In this document: positions 1 to 5,831 of the stretch, piece by piece
Position numbering within the stretch: the stretch's first letter is position 1
Layout: every line of letters begins with the position of its first letter
DNA from: an uncultured Prevotellaceae bacterium
GTDB lineage: Bacteria; Bacteroidota; Bacteroidia; Bacteroidales; Bacteroidaceae
DNA: 9,596 nucleotides
Assembly (NCBI GenBank): GCA_937902455.1
Contig: CALELI010000149.1
Location: 1-9,596, forward strand
Reading direction: 5' to 3'
The notes under the pieces: model-generated
Database searches by the model: none
What the model was told of the DNA's origin: nothing
Seen by the model: the letters and a program-made list of their open reading frames with translations, nothing else
Translations under genes and position numbers: made by a program

Positions 1-192
1 TTTCGCCTGTAAGATAACTATCTTTCAGATTACACCTCAATACAAACCCGAATGAGTCCCACATCAAACCCGACTTCATCTCCATTCAAAGTCGACCCCG
101 ACTGCGTTCGCACAGTTCTCTGCCTCCGCACGCATGACCCCCTGAGACCACACGATTTAGTCAGTCACTAAGATTATTTGGAGCGTCATTTT

Positions 193-206
193 GCGTTGTG
201 AAACGC
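193..206. other. Small perfect hairpin
   Basis: GCGTT at 193-197 pairs with AACGC at 202-206 across a 4-nt loop. On the minus strand no run of T follows, so it does not look like a classical intrinsic terminator. It could be a weak structure in the transcript tail or chance. Confidence 0.25.
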
Positions 207-222
207 GGAGCCAATTTTGTTT

Positions 223-250
223 GTTTGTATGTTTGTATGTTTGTATGTTT
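223..250. repeat. 8-nt tandem repeat, three and a half units
   Basis: The unit GTTTGTAT occurs three times in a row without change (223-230, 231-238, 239-246), followed by GTTT. The preceding GTTT at 219-222 makes the periodicity look slightly longer. It lies in the spacer downstream of ccsA. The period differs from the 7-nt arrays elsewhere in the window. Overlapping units read TATGTTTG on the plus strand, which happens to match the Bacteroidetes -7 consensus TAnnTTTG, but no plus-strand gene follows. Confidence 0.85.
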
Positions 251-286
251 TGCACTTTTCATTAAATTGTTAACTTATAATTCATT

Positions 287-314
287 GTTAACTGTTAACT
301 GATAACTGTTAACT
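287..314. repeat. 7-nt tandem repeat after ccsA (GTTAACT type)
   Basis: Four consecutive 7-nt units are visible: GTTAACT at 287, GTTAACT at 294, GATAACT at 301 and GTTAACT at 308. An isolated GTTAACT also sits at 269-275, out of phase. The flank AATTCATTGTT at 279-289 recurs at the rsmG start (2327-2337), so the array is related to the other junction arrays in this operon. It starts 13 nt past the ccsA stop codon on the minus strand. Confidence 0.85.
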
Positions 315-327
315 CTGGCGAAGCCAG
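315..327 (-). terminator. Possible hairpin directly after the ccsA stop codon
   Basis: On the minus strand the ccsA stop TAA (330-328) is followed at once by CTGGC TTC GCCAG, a perfect 5-bp stem whose loop can be drawn as a compact UUCG-type turn. The following bases are the GTTAACT-type array rather than a T-run, so termination is not assured. It may protect the 3' end of the transcript or act as a weak terminator. The position right behind the last gene of the operon is the main argument. Confidence 0.35.
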
Positions 328-1119
328 TTATGCGTAGCTGTGGAGTCCTCCGAGGAAATAGTTGACTCCGAAGTAGGTCATGATGACTGCGAGGAGGGCG
401 AGGCGAAGGTAAGTGGTGTAGATGAGGGATGAGGGATGAGGGATGAGGGATGAGCGATGGGGAATGAGGGGGATGGAGTAGATGATGAGGGTGATGAGGG
501 CCCAGGTTTCCTTGGGGTCCCAGCTCCAGTAGGAACTCCATGCCTGGTCGGCCCAGATGCTGCCGAGGAGGATTCCGATGGCGAGGAGGGTGACTGCCCA
601 GCGGTGTGCCTGACGGTCGGGACGGATGGCTATGATGACGAAGAGGGCATAGGCTGTCATGACGGTGGTGACGTGGAAATAGAGCCAGGGTGACTGGAGC
701 ATGGGTGGTACGTCGCGGAGGACGTAGCGGAGGGTGAAATAGACCAGGGAGAGGACTATGGCTCCGGTGAGTACCTGCCAGCGTATGCGTCGGAGGCTGG
801 AGAGGAGGGTGAGGCAGAGGAGGGTGAATCCGAGGAAGTAGATGGGTTTGCCGTAGGGGTCGACATTGACGAGGGAGAAGAGGACCCCTCCCGACTGGGC
901 TTCATAGGGGGAGGAGATGGTGGTGCCGAATTTTCCCTCGAAGGGGAGGGAACTGATGTGGAGCACCTGACGGGTGTCGTCGACGACGAAGGTGTGGATG
1001 TCGGCTGCTGATTCGTCGGGGGTGAGATAGGCTTTGCCCCGTATGGCTGTGGCCTGGGTAAGGGTGTAGCCTATGACGATGAGAAGTATGCTAAATATTA
1101 GGATTGTTCTGCGCTTCAT
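328..1119 (-). CDS. ccsA: Cytochrome c biogenesis protein CcsA with short ResB-like N-terminus
   Basis: A 263-residue membrane protein of system II cytochrome c maturation, which carries haem across the inner membrane and presents it for attachment to apocytochromes. The tryptophan-rich WWD loop is clear at residues 186-206 (GSIWADQAW, then YWSWDPKETWA). Conserved histidines that bind haem in this family are visible as H149 (before a helix) and H260 (GGLHSYA at the end). Helices lie near 6-22, 93-108, 113-131, 146-166, 173-190, 205-217 and 237-257. Residues 23-92 form a short soluble domain, and the DPYGKPIYF stretch at 87-95 resembles the end of ResB in CcsBA fusions. Residues about 217-233 are encoded by a 7-nt tandem repeat and do not look like family sequence. 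The ATG at 1119 overlaps the upstream gene by 29 nt. No separate ResB gene is present in the window. Confidence 0.85.
   Translation of the reverse strand: MKRRTILIFSILLIVIGYTLTQATAIRGKAYLTPDESAADIHTFVVDDTRQVLHISSLPFEGKFGTTISSPYEAQSGGVLFSLVNVDPYGKPIYFLGFTLLCLTLLSSLRRIRWQVLTGAIVLSLVYFTLRYVLRDVPPMLQSPWLYFHVTTVMTAYALFVIIAIRPDRQAHRWAVTLLAIGILLGSIWADQAWSSYWSWDPKETWALITLIIYSIPLIPHRSSLIPHPSSLIYTTYLRLALLAVIMTYFGVNYFLGGLHSYA
421..469. repeat. 7-nt tandem repeat array inside ccsA
   Basis: Seven adjacent 7-nt units: GATGAGG four times perfectly (421-448), then GATGAGC, GATGGGG and AATGAGG. On the coding strand the unit is CCTCATC. Because 7 is not a multiple of 3, successive units are read in three frames, which gives the peptide pattern SSLIPHP. 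The array codes for CcsA residues about 217-233, in the cytoplasmic loop between the last two helices. A net change of one or two units would shift the frame before the final helix and its haem-binding histidine. Confidence 0.95.
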
Positions 1120-1747
1120 AGCCTATAGTGGTTGATGGTCCGTGACCTGGATAGACGATGGTCTGTGACGGTAGTGTGAGGAGCTTGGCGGTGATGGACT
1201 GGATGATCTGGGAGTGGCTGCCTCCGGGGAAGTCGGTGCGTCCTATTGACAGGCGGAAGAGGGTGTCGCCGGTGAAGAGGACGTTCTCGTCCTTGCAGTA
1301 GAAACAGAGTCCTCCGGGGGTGTGCCCTGGTGTCTCGATGACGGTGAGCTGATGGTTGCCGAAGCTGACGGTGTCGGCCCGGCGGAGGAATGTGTGGAAC
1401 GGGGGCAGTGGATACCTTGGTCTGATGGCTGATGGCTGGAGGCCGAGGATGCTGACGAGCTGCTGGTCGAACCCGAGGTAGAGCTGCTGGTCGAGTATGC
1501 TGCCTTCAGGGGTGAGGTGGAGGGCTGAGTGGACGTAGCCTTCGCCGAAGATATGGTCGAAATGGGCGTGGGTGTTGAGGAGATGACGGACGGTGAGCTG
1601 GTTGTCCTGTATGTAGCTGTGGATGGTTGCCCATTCGTCGTCGTAGAAGCAGCCGCAGTCGATGATGACGGCTTCACGGGTGGAGTCGGAGATGACGTAG
1701 CAGTTCTCGTCGATGGGGCTCAGTGGAAAGGTCTTGACGGTCAGCAT
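1091..1747 (-). CDS. Metallo-beta-lactamase fold hydrolase, glyoxalase II-like
   Basis: A 218-residue cytoplasmic protein with the full metal-binding set of the MBL fold: H60-A-H62-F-D64-H65, H142 in ETPGHTPGG, D161 in FTGDTLF and H202 in YPGHGP. The family normally binds two metal ions and hydrolyses thioesters such as S-lactoylglutathione. Small proteins of this type are often annotated YcbL or glyoxalase II-like, but the substrate cannot be read from sequence, and anaerobic Bacteroidetes often lack glutathione. No extra rhodanese or helical C-terminal domain is present. The ATG at 1747 overlaps the rsmG stop by 7 nt, and the 3' end overlaps ccsA by 29 nt, so the gene is probably translated in a coupled way with both. 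Residues about 104-109 (QPSAIR) derive from a short 7-nt repeat. Confidence 0.88.
   Translation of the reverse strand: MLTVKTFPLSPIDENCYVISDSTREAVIIDCGCFYDDEWATIHSYIQDNQLTVRHLLNTHAHFDHIFGEGYVHSALHLTPEGSILDQQLYLGFDQQLVSILGLQPSAIRPRYPLPPFHTFLRRADTVSFGNHQLTVIETPGHTPGGLCFYCKDENVLFTGDTLFRLSIGRTDFPGGSHSQIIQSITAKLLTLPSQTIVYPGHGPSTTIGYEAQNNPNI
1422..1439. repeat. Short 7-nt repeat inside the MBL hydrolase gene
   Basis: CTGATGG at 1422 is followed by CTGATGG at 1429 and CTGG at 1436, so about two and a half units. On the coding strand the unit is CCATCAG. It codes for part of the loop QPSAIRP (residues 104-110), between the metal-binding loop and the GHTPGG strand. It is short enough to be chance on its own, but it matches in period and style the arrays in ccsA and at the gene junctions. 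Confidence 0.55.
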
Positions 1748-2340
1748 AGTACTTGTATGATTTTCTTTGTCTGGAAGTATTCCTCGGAGAAGAGGTCGGA
1801 GATATTCCAGATTTTGTAGTGATTGCGGATGCCTGACAGTTCGTCATCGAGTTCTCCGCCCTTGAGTGCGATGATGGAGTCGGTCTTGCGGGCGATGCAC
1901 TTGATGAGGTCGGCCATGGGCATGACGGCACGGGTGACTACGGTGTCGTAGTGGCCCTTGATGTCTTCGCCACGGGAGTGGGAGGAGCAGATGTTCTTCA
2001 GTCCGACGGCATCGGCTATGGCCTGTGCCACTTTGACTTTCTTGCCGATGGAGTCGACGAGATGGAACTGGCATTCGGGGAACAGGATGGCAAGCGGTAT
2101 GCCTGGGAATCCTCCTCCGCAGCCGAGGTCCATGATCTTGCAGCCTGGTGCGAACTGGAAGACCTTGCCTATGGCGAGTGAATGGAGTACATGGTGCTCG
2201 TAGAGGTTGTCGATGTCCTTGCGGGATATGACGTTTATCTTCTGGTTCCAGTCGGCATAGAGGTCACCGAGCATCGCAAACTGGTTGCGCTGTGCTTCGC
2301 TTATCTCGGGAAAGTAGTGGGGTATTAATTCATTGTTCAT
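1741..2340 (-). CDS. rsmG: 16S rRNA (guanine527-N7)-methyltransferase RsmG (GidB)
   Basis: A 199-residue class I methyltransferase that adds a 7-methyl group to G527 of 16S rRNA using S-adenosylmethionine; loss in other bacteria gives low-level streptomycin resistance. The family signature is clear: WNQKINVISRKDI at residues 31-43, the SAM-binding motif IMDLGCGGGFPGIPLA near 69-84, the acidic HLVDS strand end at 93-97, and DTVVTRAV near 131-138. The length is close to the usual 200-210 residues. The chosen ATG at 2340 lies within a 7-nt array in which each unit offers an ATG; only this one is in frame and close to the conserved start of the fold. It starts 17 nt after the stop of the nucleotidyltransferase gene and overlaps the MBL gene by 7 nt at its end. 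Confidence 0.95.
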   Translation of the reverse strand: MNNELIPHYFPEISEAQRNQFAMLGDLYADWNQKINVISRKDIDNLYEHHVLHSLAIGKVFQFAPGCKIMDLGCGGGFPGIPLAILFPECQFHLVDSIGKKVKVAQAIADAVGLKNICSSHSRGEDIKGHYDTVVTRAVMPMADLIKCIARKTDSIIALKGGELDDELSGIRNHYKIWNISDLFSEEYFQTKKIIQVLC

Positions 2341-2355
2341 TGTTCATTCTTCATT
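2328..2355. repeat. 7-nt tandem repeat across the rsmG start codon
   Basis: Units ATTCATT (2328), GTTCATT (2335), GTTCATT (2342) and CTTCATT (2349), with a degraded fifth unit TTTCACA at 2356. On the minus strand the unit reads AATGAAC. The array fills the 17-nt gap between the nucleotidyltransferase stop and rsmG and runs into the first codons of rsmG, coding for the NNE after the initiator methionine. Each unit carries an ATG, in successive frames. Confidence 0.85.
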
Positions 2356-2357
2356 TT

Positions 2358-3176
2358 TCACAGGAGTTCCTGTATGTTGCACTGGCGGAGATGGTTGAGG
2401 GTGTCGAGCTTGCCGACGTCAATCATGTGGAGATCGGTGCGCAGGTCACAGCGGATGTCAACCTTGTCGCAGATGGAGAGGTAGAAGTCGATGATGGAGA
2501 ACTTGCCTTGCCATTGGTCGAGGTATGGACGGAGAAGGGTAGGGTTGACTATCTGAATGCCAGAAAATGCGTAATGGAAGACCCCTCCTGACCTCCCCTC
2601 TAAAGGGAAGGAAGAGGACCTCTCCTGACCTCCTCTCTGAAGGGAAGGAACCTGAGTGATTAGGGATGAAGGACCTTTTACTTCGCCGGTGGTGACGTTA
2701 GTCCAGCCGAGGAGGCGCTGATTCTGTCCGAAGAGCAGGTAACGGGATGTGTTTCGCTGGCTTACTATCATCTGGGCTGCTGCGTCGGCAGGGAATGAGG
2801 CATAGAACTGGGAGAGATTGACATTGCTGAGGATGTCGACGTTGTGGATGAGTATTGGCGAGTCGTCGGGGAAGAGTGAGAGGGCTTTCCTGAGTCCGCC
2901 TCCCGTCTCGAGTAGCTGATGGCGCTCGTCGCTGAACTGGATGTCGAGCCCAAAGGACTGGTTGGACCTGACGTAGTCGATAATCTGGTCGGCAAAGTGA
3001 TGGATGTTGATGACGATGTGTATGTCAGATGCCTGGGAACTCATGGAGTTCTTTATCTTGTGGATGAGATGTCCGAGCAGGGGAGTGCCCTGGACGGGTA
3101 CGAGTGCCTTTGGCATTGTGTCGGTCAGGGGTTTCAGGCGTGTGCCTAATCCAGCGGCAAAGATAAGTATGTTCAT
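2358..3176 (-). CDS. murU: MurU-like sugar-1-phosphate nucleotidyltransferase with repeat-derived insert
   Basis: A 272-residue nucleotidyltransferase with a Rossmann-type GT-A fold. The nucleotide-binding signature AAGLGTRLKPLTD starts at residue 7, with MPKALVPV at 21-28. LLETGGGLRKAL (88-99) matches MurU, as does the metal-binding aspartate D114 in HNVDILSN; IDVGKLDTL (252-260) fits the C-terminal MurU motif. MurU makes UDP-MurNAc from MurNAc-1-phosphate and UTP during cell-wall recycling. The neighbouring AmgK-like kinase, which would supply the substrate, supports the role; other sugar-1-phosphates remain possible. Residues 168-200 form an extra loop encoded by two 33-nt repeats plus a 7-nt-type fragment; family members usually have a few residues there. 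The ATG overlaps the kinase stop as ATGA, which suggests coupled translation. Confidence 0.85.
   Translation of the reverse strand: MNILIFAAGLGTRLKPLTDTMPKALVPVQGTPLLGHLIHKIKNSMSSQASDIHIVINIHHFADQIIDYVRSNQSFGLDIQFSDERHQLLETGGGLRKALSLFPDDSPILIHNVDILSNVNLSQFYASFPADAAAQMIVSQRNTSRYLLFGQNQRLLGWTNVTTGEVKGPSSLITQVPSLQRGGQERSSSFPLEGRSGGVFHYAFSGIQIVNPTLLRPYLDQWQGKFSIIDFYLSICDKVDIRCDLRTDLHMIDVGKLDTLNHLRQCNIQELL
2577..2675. repeat. Repeat insertion inside the MurU-like gene (two 33-nt copies)
   Basis: Copy A (2580-2612) and copy B (2617-2649) match at 30 of 33 positions and are spaced by 37 nt. Each has a small imperfect inverted repeat centred on CCCCTCTAAAGGG or its equivalent. Because 37 is not a multiple of 3, the two copies are read in different frames: copy B as VPSLQRGGQERS and copy A as SSFPLEGRSGGVF. 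Both frames are open. Beside copy B, the fragment coding GPSSLIT resembles the 7-nt unit of ccsA. The insert sits between TGEVK and the conserved YAFSGI strand, a surface loop in this fold. Confidence 0.85.
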
Positions 3177-4603
3177 AGTGTGCTGTCTATTCCTTGTTCG
3201 CGATGGGTGAGATGTACCGGAATGCCGAATTTCTCGTGGATATGTTCGGCTACGTGCTGGGCACTGTAGACGCTACGGTGCTGTCCACCTGTGCATCCGA
3301 AACAGATGAGGAGGTCGGTGAATCCGCGTTCGAGATACCTCTGGACATGGAAGTCCACAATCTTGTAGACGCTGTCGAGGAATGTGAGAATCTCGCCGTT
3401 CTCTTCGAGGAAGTCGATGACTGGCTGGTCGAGTCCGGTGAGGTGCCTGTACTGTTCGTATCTCCCGGGGTTGTGGGTGCTCCGGCAGTCGAATACATAT
3501 CCGCCTCCGTTGCCTGAATGGTCGGCAGGGATTCCTTTCTTATATGAGAAACTCATGACGCGGATGCCGTGGCGCTGTGTGTCCCTGTCGTCTTGACTGG
3601 CAGACTCCACGAGTGCCTTGCAGGCTGACTTGAGTTCGGGATATGGATTGCAGACTCCCGATTCGAGGAGTTCATGGAGGTTCCGGAGCCCCTGTGGGAT
3701 GCTGTCGATGAACTGCTGTTTCTTCTCCCAGAGTCCACGGAAACCGTATGCGCCCAGTACCTGCAGTGTGCGGAACAGCACAAAGAGACGTAGCTTGGGC
3801 ATGAACTTCTCGCGACTTATCTGTATGTAAGGCTGAAGTGCCTGGATGTATGCATCGATGAGCCTTGACTTGAACTGGTCGGGATAATTTGCCGATGCCT
3901 GCCATACGAACGATGCCACGTCGTAGTAGATGGGGCCTTTGCGCCCGCCCTGGTAATCTATGTAATAAGGTGTGCCTTCGTGGATCATGACATTGCGTGA
4001 CTGGAAGTCGCGATACATGAAGGTGTCGGTCATCTCGGCGAGTATGTCGGAGGTGAGATAGCGATAGTCGGTCTCAAGCCGGACTTCGTTGAACTCGATA
4101 TTGCGTAGCTTGAGGAAGCAGTACTTGAAGTAATTGAGGTCGAACATGATGCTCATCTCGTCCATGGAAGGAACGGGATAGCAGTTGTCGAAGGCTGCCT
4201 GTGATGCTCCCTCGAACTGCATCTTTGGCAGATCGGCAATGGCTCGCAATGCCATGTCGGATGCCTCGCTGTCGTAGTTTCCATCTGAGTCCTTGTGGGC
4301 TTTGAGGAAGTCGGCAAGGGTTGTGGTGCCGAGGTACTGCTGGAGATAGTACATCCTGTCCTCGGTGATTCCGTAGACCTGTGGTGTGTGGAATCCGCTT
4401 GCATAGAAGAGCCGTGACAGTTCGTAGAATGCAGAGTTCTCTTCCGGGTTGGTGCCCTTGATGCCGAACATGGAGCCTCCCTCGGTGTCGGTGATGTGAT
4501 AATAGCATCGGCCTCCACCTCCGCTGCCGTGAATCTTCTCTATGGTGCGAACGGACTTGCCTGTTGACTGGGTGAATAGCGTTATCAGTCTTTCCTCTTC
4601 CAT
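3173..4603 (-). CDS. AmgK-like sugar kinase fused to a RapZ C-terminal domain
   Basis: A 476-residue two-domain protein. Residues 1 to about 330 form an aminoglycoside-phosphotransferase-type kinase: a glycine-rich GSGGGG loop (26-31), a nucleotide-binding lysine candidate K49 in FGIKGTNP, the catalytic loop MYRDFQSRNVMI (196-207, with D199 and N204; tyrosine replaces the usual histidine) and the metal-binding D216 in YIDYQGGRKGP. This pattern matches AmgK, which phosphorylates the anomeric carbon of MurNAc and GlcNAc. Residues about 346-470 are the RapZ C-terminal domain, with FDCRSTHNPGR (371-381) and FGCTGGQHRSVY (435-446). In E. coli RapZ this domain binds glucosamine-6-phosphate and the RNA machinery. 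The RapZ Walker ATPase half is absent. The gene overlaps the permease by 19 nt and the MurU-like gene by 4 nt. Kinase identity is strong; exact substrate and the role of the second domain are inferred. Confidence 0.88.
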   Translation of the reverse strand: MEEERLITLFTQSTGKSVRTIEKIHGSGGGGRCYYHITDTEGGSMFGIKGTNPEENSAFYELSRLFYASGFHTPQVYGITEDRMYYLQQYLGTTTLADFLKAHKDSDGNYDSEASDMALRAIADLPKMQFEGASQAAFDNCYPVPSMDEMSIMFDLNYFKYCFLKLRNIEFNEVRLETDYRYLTSDILAEMTDTFMYRDFQSRNVMIHEGTPYYIDYQGGRKGPIYYDVASFVWQASANYPDQFKSRLIDAYIQALQPYIQISREKFMPKLRLFVLFRTLQVLGAYGFRGLWEKKQQFIDSIPQGLRNLHELLESGVCNPYPELKSACKALVESASQDDRDTQRHGIRVMSFSYKKGIPADHSGNGGGYVFDCRSTHNPGRYEQYRHLTGLDQPVIDFLEENGEILTFLDSVYKIVDFHVQRYLERGFTDLLICFGCTGGQHRSVYSAQHVAEHIHEKFGIPVHLTHREQGIDSTL

Positions 4604-5784
4604 ATTGACATGATTTTAGTGTGGATTACGATTGTGTTGAAAATGGATACGACGAACAGCAGGATGAGTCCGACGATGATGGCTGGCCATATTGCAGGGC
4701 GTTCAAGGTCGGGGAAGAATGTCTCGAACATCTGTATGTATTCGTTGCGTATGATGAGGAGGAGTATTGCCGAGAGTATGAACACGGCGATGTTGAGCCC
4801 CAGGGTGAGCATCTGATAAGGCATTGCCACCTTTGCGGGGCTATAGCCGATGACAAGGAGGTTCTCGAGCTTCGTGTTGTTCTTCTCGACGAGGAGAAGT
4901 ACGCTGAGCATGAGAATATAGAATGCCAGTGCACAGATGACGAGTCCGACAGAGGTGACTATGCCGACAATCATCTTGAGGAGATATGTGGTCTTGCTGG
5001 CATCCAGCTTGCTCTGGTCGGTCTCGTAGTCGTTGTCCTGAAGGTACTGTGTGATGTTTTCGTCGGCAGGGTTGTCGACTTCGAGAATGAGCCGAGACAC
5101 GATGGACGATGTGCCTGTACCATACTTGTCGTTTGTCCATTTCATGAACTCCTCAGGAACGAGGATGGTGTTGAGCCGGCTGCTGAATCCTGCGATGTTT
5201 CCCTTGAACTGGCCGACCTGGTCATTGCCCCTGATGCTGATGTCGAGACTGATTGCGCCCAGGAGCCCTTCTGACAACTGTGGAAGATGCTGGCTCTGGG
5301 CATATCCGAAGTTATAGAGGTCGAGGTAGTTGCGAGGGAGGATGATTGGAATGTCGGTGTCGCCTTCATGGAATGTCCAGCTTTCAGACTTCACGTCAAC
5401 GAACTCGTCGGGAACGGACTCGAAGAACATGTCGGTGGAGAAACTGGTGAACTCCTCGATGCCGAACGATGCATTGACATGGAATGTGGATGACGAGAAC
5501 CATCCGAGTCGTTTCACGAATGGCTGTGATGACACGTCGTCGATGTCGGACTGGCTGAATGTGTCGGACTTTCCGGTAATTCCCGATATGGTTCCTACGG
5601 ACTTGTTGATGATGAGGTAGTCGCTTCTCATGAAGCTGTCCTCGCCATTGTAGATGGCCTGGGTGTCGTTGTAGAACTGCACTCCCAGCATGATGATGAG
5701 CATTCCCACGAGGTTTGCGAGGAAGAATCCTGCAAACTGAGGGATGCTGATATGATGTCGTAATAATTTCCAGACTAAGTTCAT
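4585..5784 (-). CDS. FtsX/MacB-type ABC transporter permease
   Basis: A 399-residue inner-membrane protein with the four-helix layout of type VII ABC permeases (MacB, LolC/E, FtsX). Helix 1 lies at about 15-37, followed by a large periplasmic domain (40-265) and three helices near 270-298, 326-346 and 365-387. The segment between helices 2 and 3 (EKNNTKLENLLVIGYSPAKV, 300-319) matches the cytoplasmic coupling helix of the FtsX-like domain. Such proteins usually do not move substrate through the membrane but pass force from the ATPase to the periplasm, as in lipoprotein release, efflux or control of cell-wall hydrolases. The ATPase gene lies 47 nt upstream and must be the partner. The substrate is unknown. 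The start ATG at 5784 places the first helix well for a membrane protein. Confidence 0.82.
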   Translation of the reverse strand: MNLVWKLLRHHISIPQFAGFFLANLVGMLIIMLGVQFYNDTQAIYNGEDSFMRSDYLIINKSVGTISGITGKSDTFSQSDIDDVSSQPFVKRLGWFSSSTFHVNASFGIEEFTSFSTDMFFESVPDEFVDVKSESWTFHEGDTDIPIILPRNYLDLYNFGYAQSQHLPQLSEGLLGAISLDISIRGNDQVGQFKGNIAGFSSRLNTILVPEEFMKWTNDKYGTGTSSIVSRLILEVDNPADENITQYLQDNDYETDQSKLDASKTTYLLKMIVGIVTSVGLVICALAFYILMLSVLLLVEKNNTKLENLLVIGYSPAKVAMPYQMLTLGLNIAVFILSAILLLIIRNEYIQMFETFFPDLERPAIWPAIIVGLILLFVVSIFNTIVIHTKIMSIWKRKD

Positions 5785-5794
5785 GGCTGTTTTC

Positions 5795-5823
5795 GATTAA
5801 ACGATTAATGATGAATGGTTAGG
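5795..5823. repeat. Degenerate 7/8-nt repeats between the ATPase and permease genes
   Basis: GATTAAAC (5795), GATTAAT (5803) and GATGAAT (5810) follow one another, then a degraded GGTTAGG. On the minus strand this reads ATTCATC ATTAATC GTTTAATC. It fills most of the 47-nt gap between the ATPase stop and the permease ATG. It is less regular than the other arrays. Confidence 0.55.
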
Positions 5824-5831
5824 ACTGAGGG

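Larger units (their letters stand above)
1..327. other. Gene-free region downstream of ccsA
   Basis: I see no credible coding region, tRNA or rRNA here. The stretch contains an 8-nt tandem repeat (223-250), a 7-nt tandem repeat (287-314) and two small hairpins (193-206 and 315-327). Around 65-105 the string CCCGACT occurs twice in a cytosine-rich context. It lies after the stop codon of the last gene of the minus-strand operon, so it is probably the 3' untranslated region plus spacer. The next gene, if any, starts beyond the left edge. Confidence 0.6.

Noticed and set aside
193..206. Hairpin as operon terminator
   Set aside because: The stem is only 5 bp and no T-run follows on the minus strand, so I list it only as a small hairpin.
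421..469. CRISPR-like array
   Set aside because: The units are 7 nt and contiguous with no spacers, and no cas genes are present.
275..541. Open frame on the minus strand overlapping the ccsA 3' end
   Set aside because: It is the alternate frame of ccsA running through the repeat arrays; its product is proline- and histidine-rich low-complexity sequence. It matters only as the possible product tail after a frameshift.
457..693. Plus-strand open frame opposite ccsA
   Set aside because: Its acidic, glycine-rich composition is what the pyrimidine-rich coding strand of ccsA gives when read in reverse. No start signal or motif supports it.
1243..1677. Serine/threonine-rich frame within the MBL gene
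   Set aside because: It is a shifted reading of the MBL gene with no domain; the in-frame protein carries every metal-binding residue.
4621..5274. Long plus-strand open frame of 217 codons
   Set aside because: It lies fully antisense to the permease gene, is strongly acidic and has no recognisable motif. The minus-strand protein has clear helices and an FtsX-like segment.
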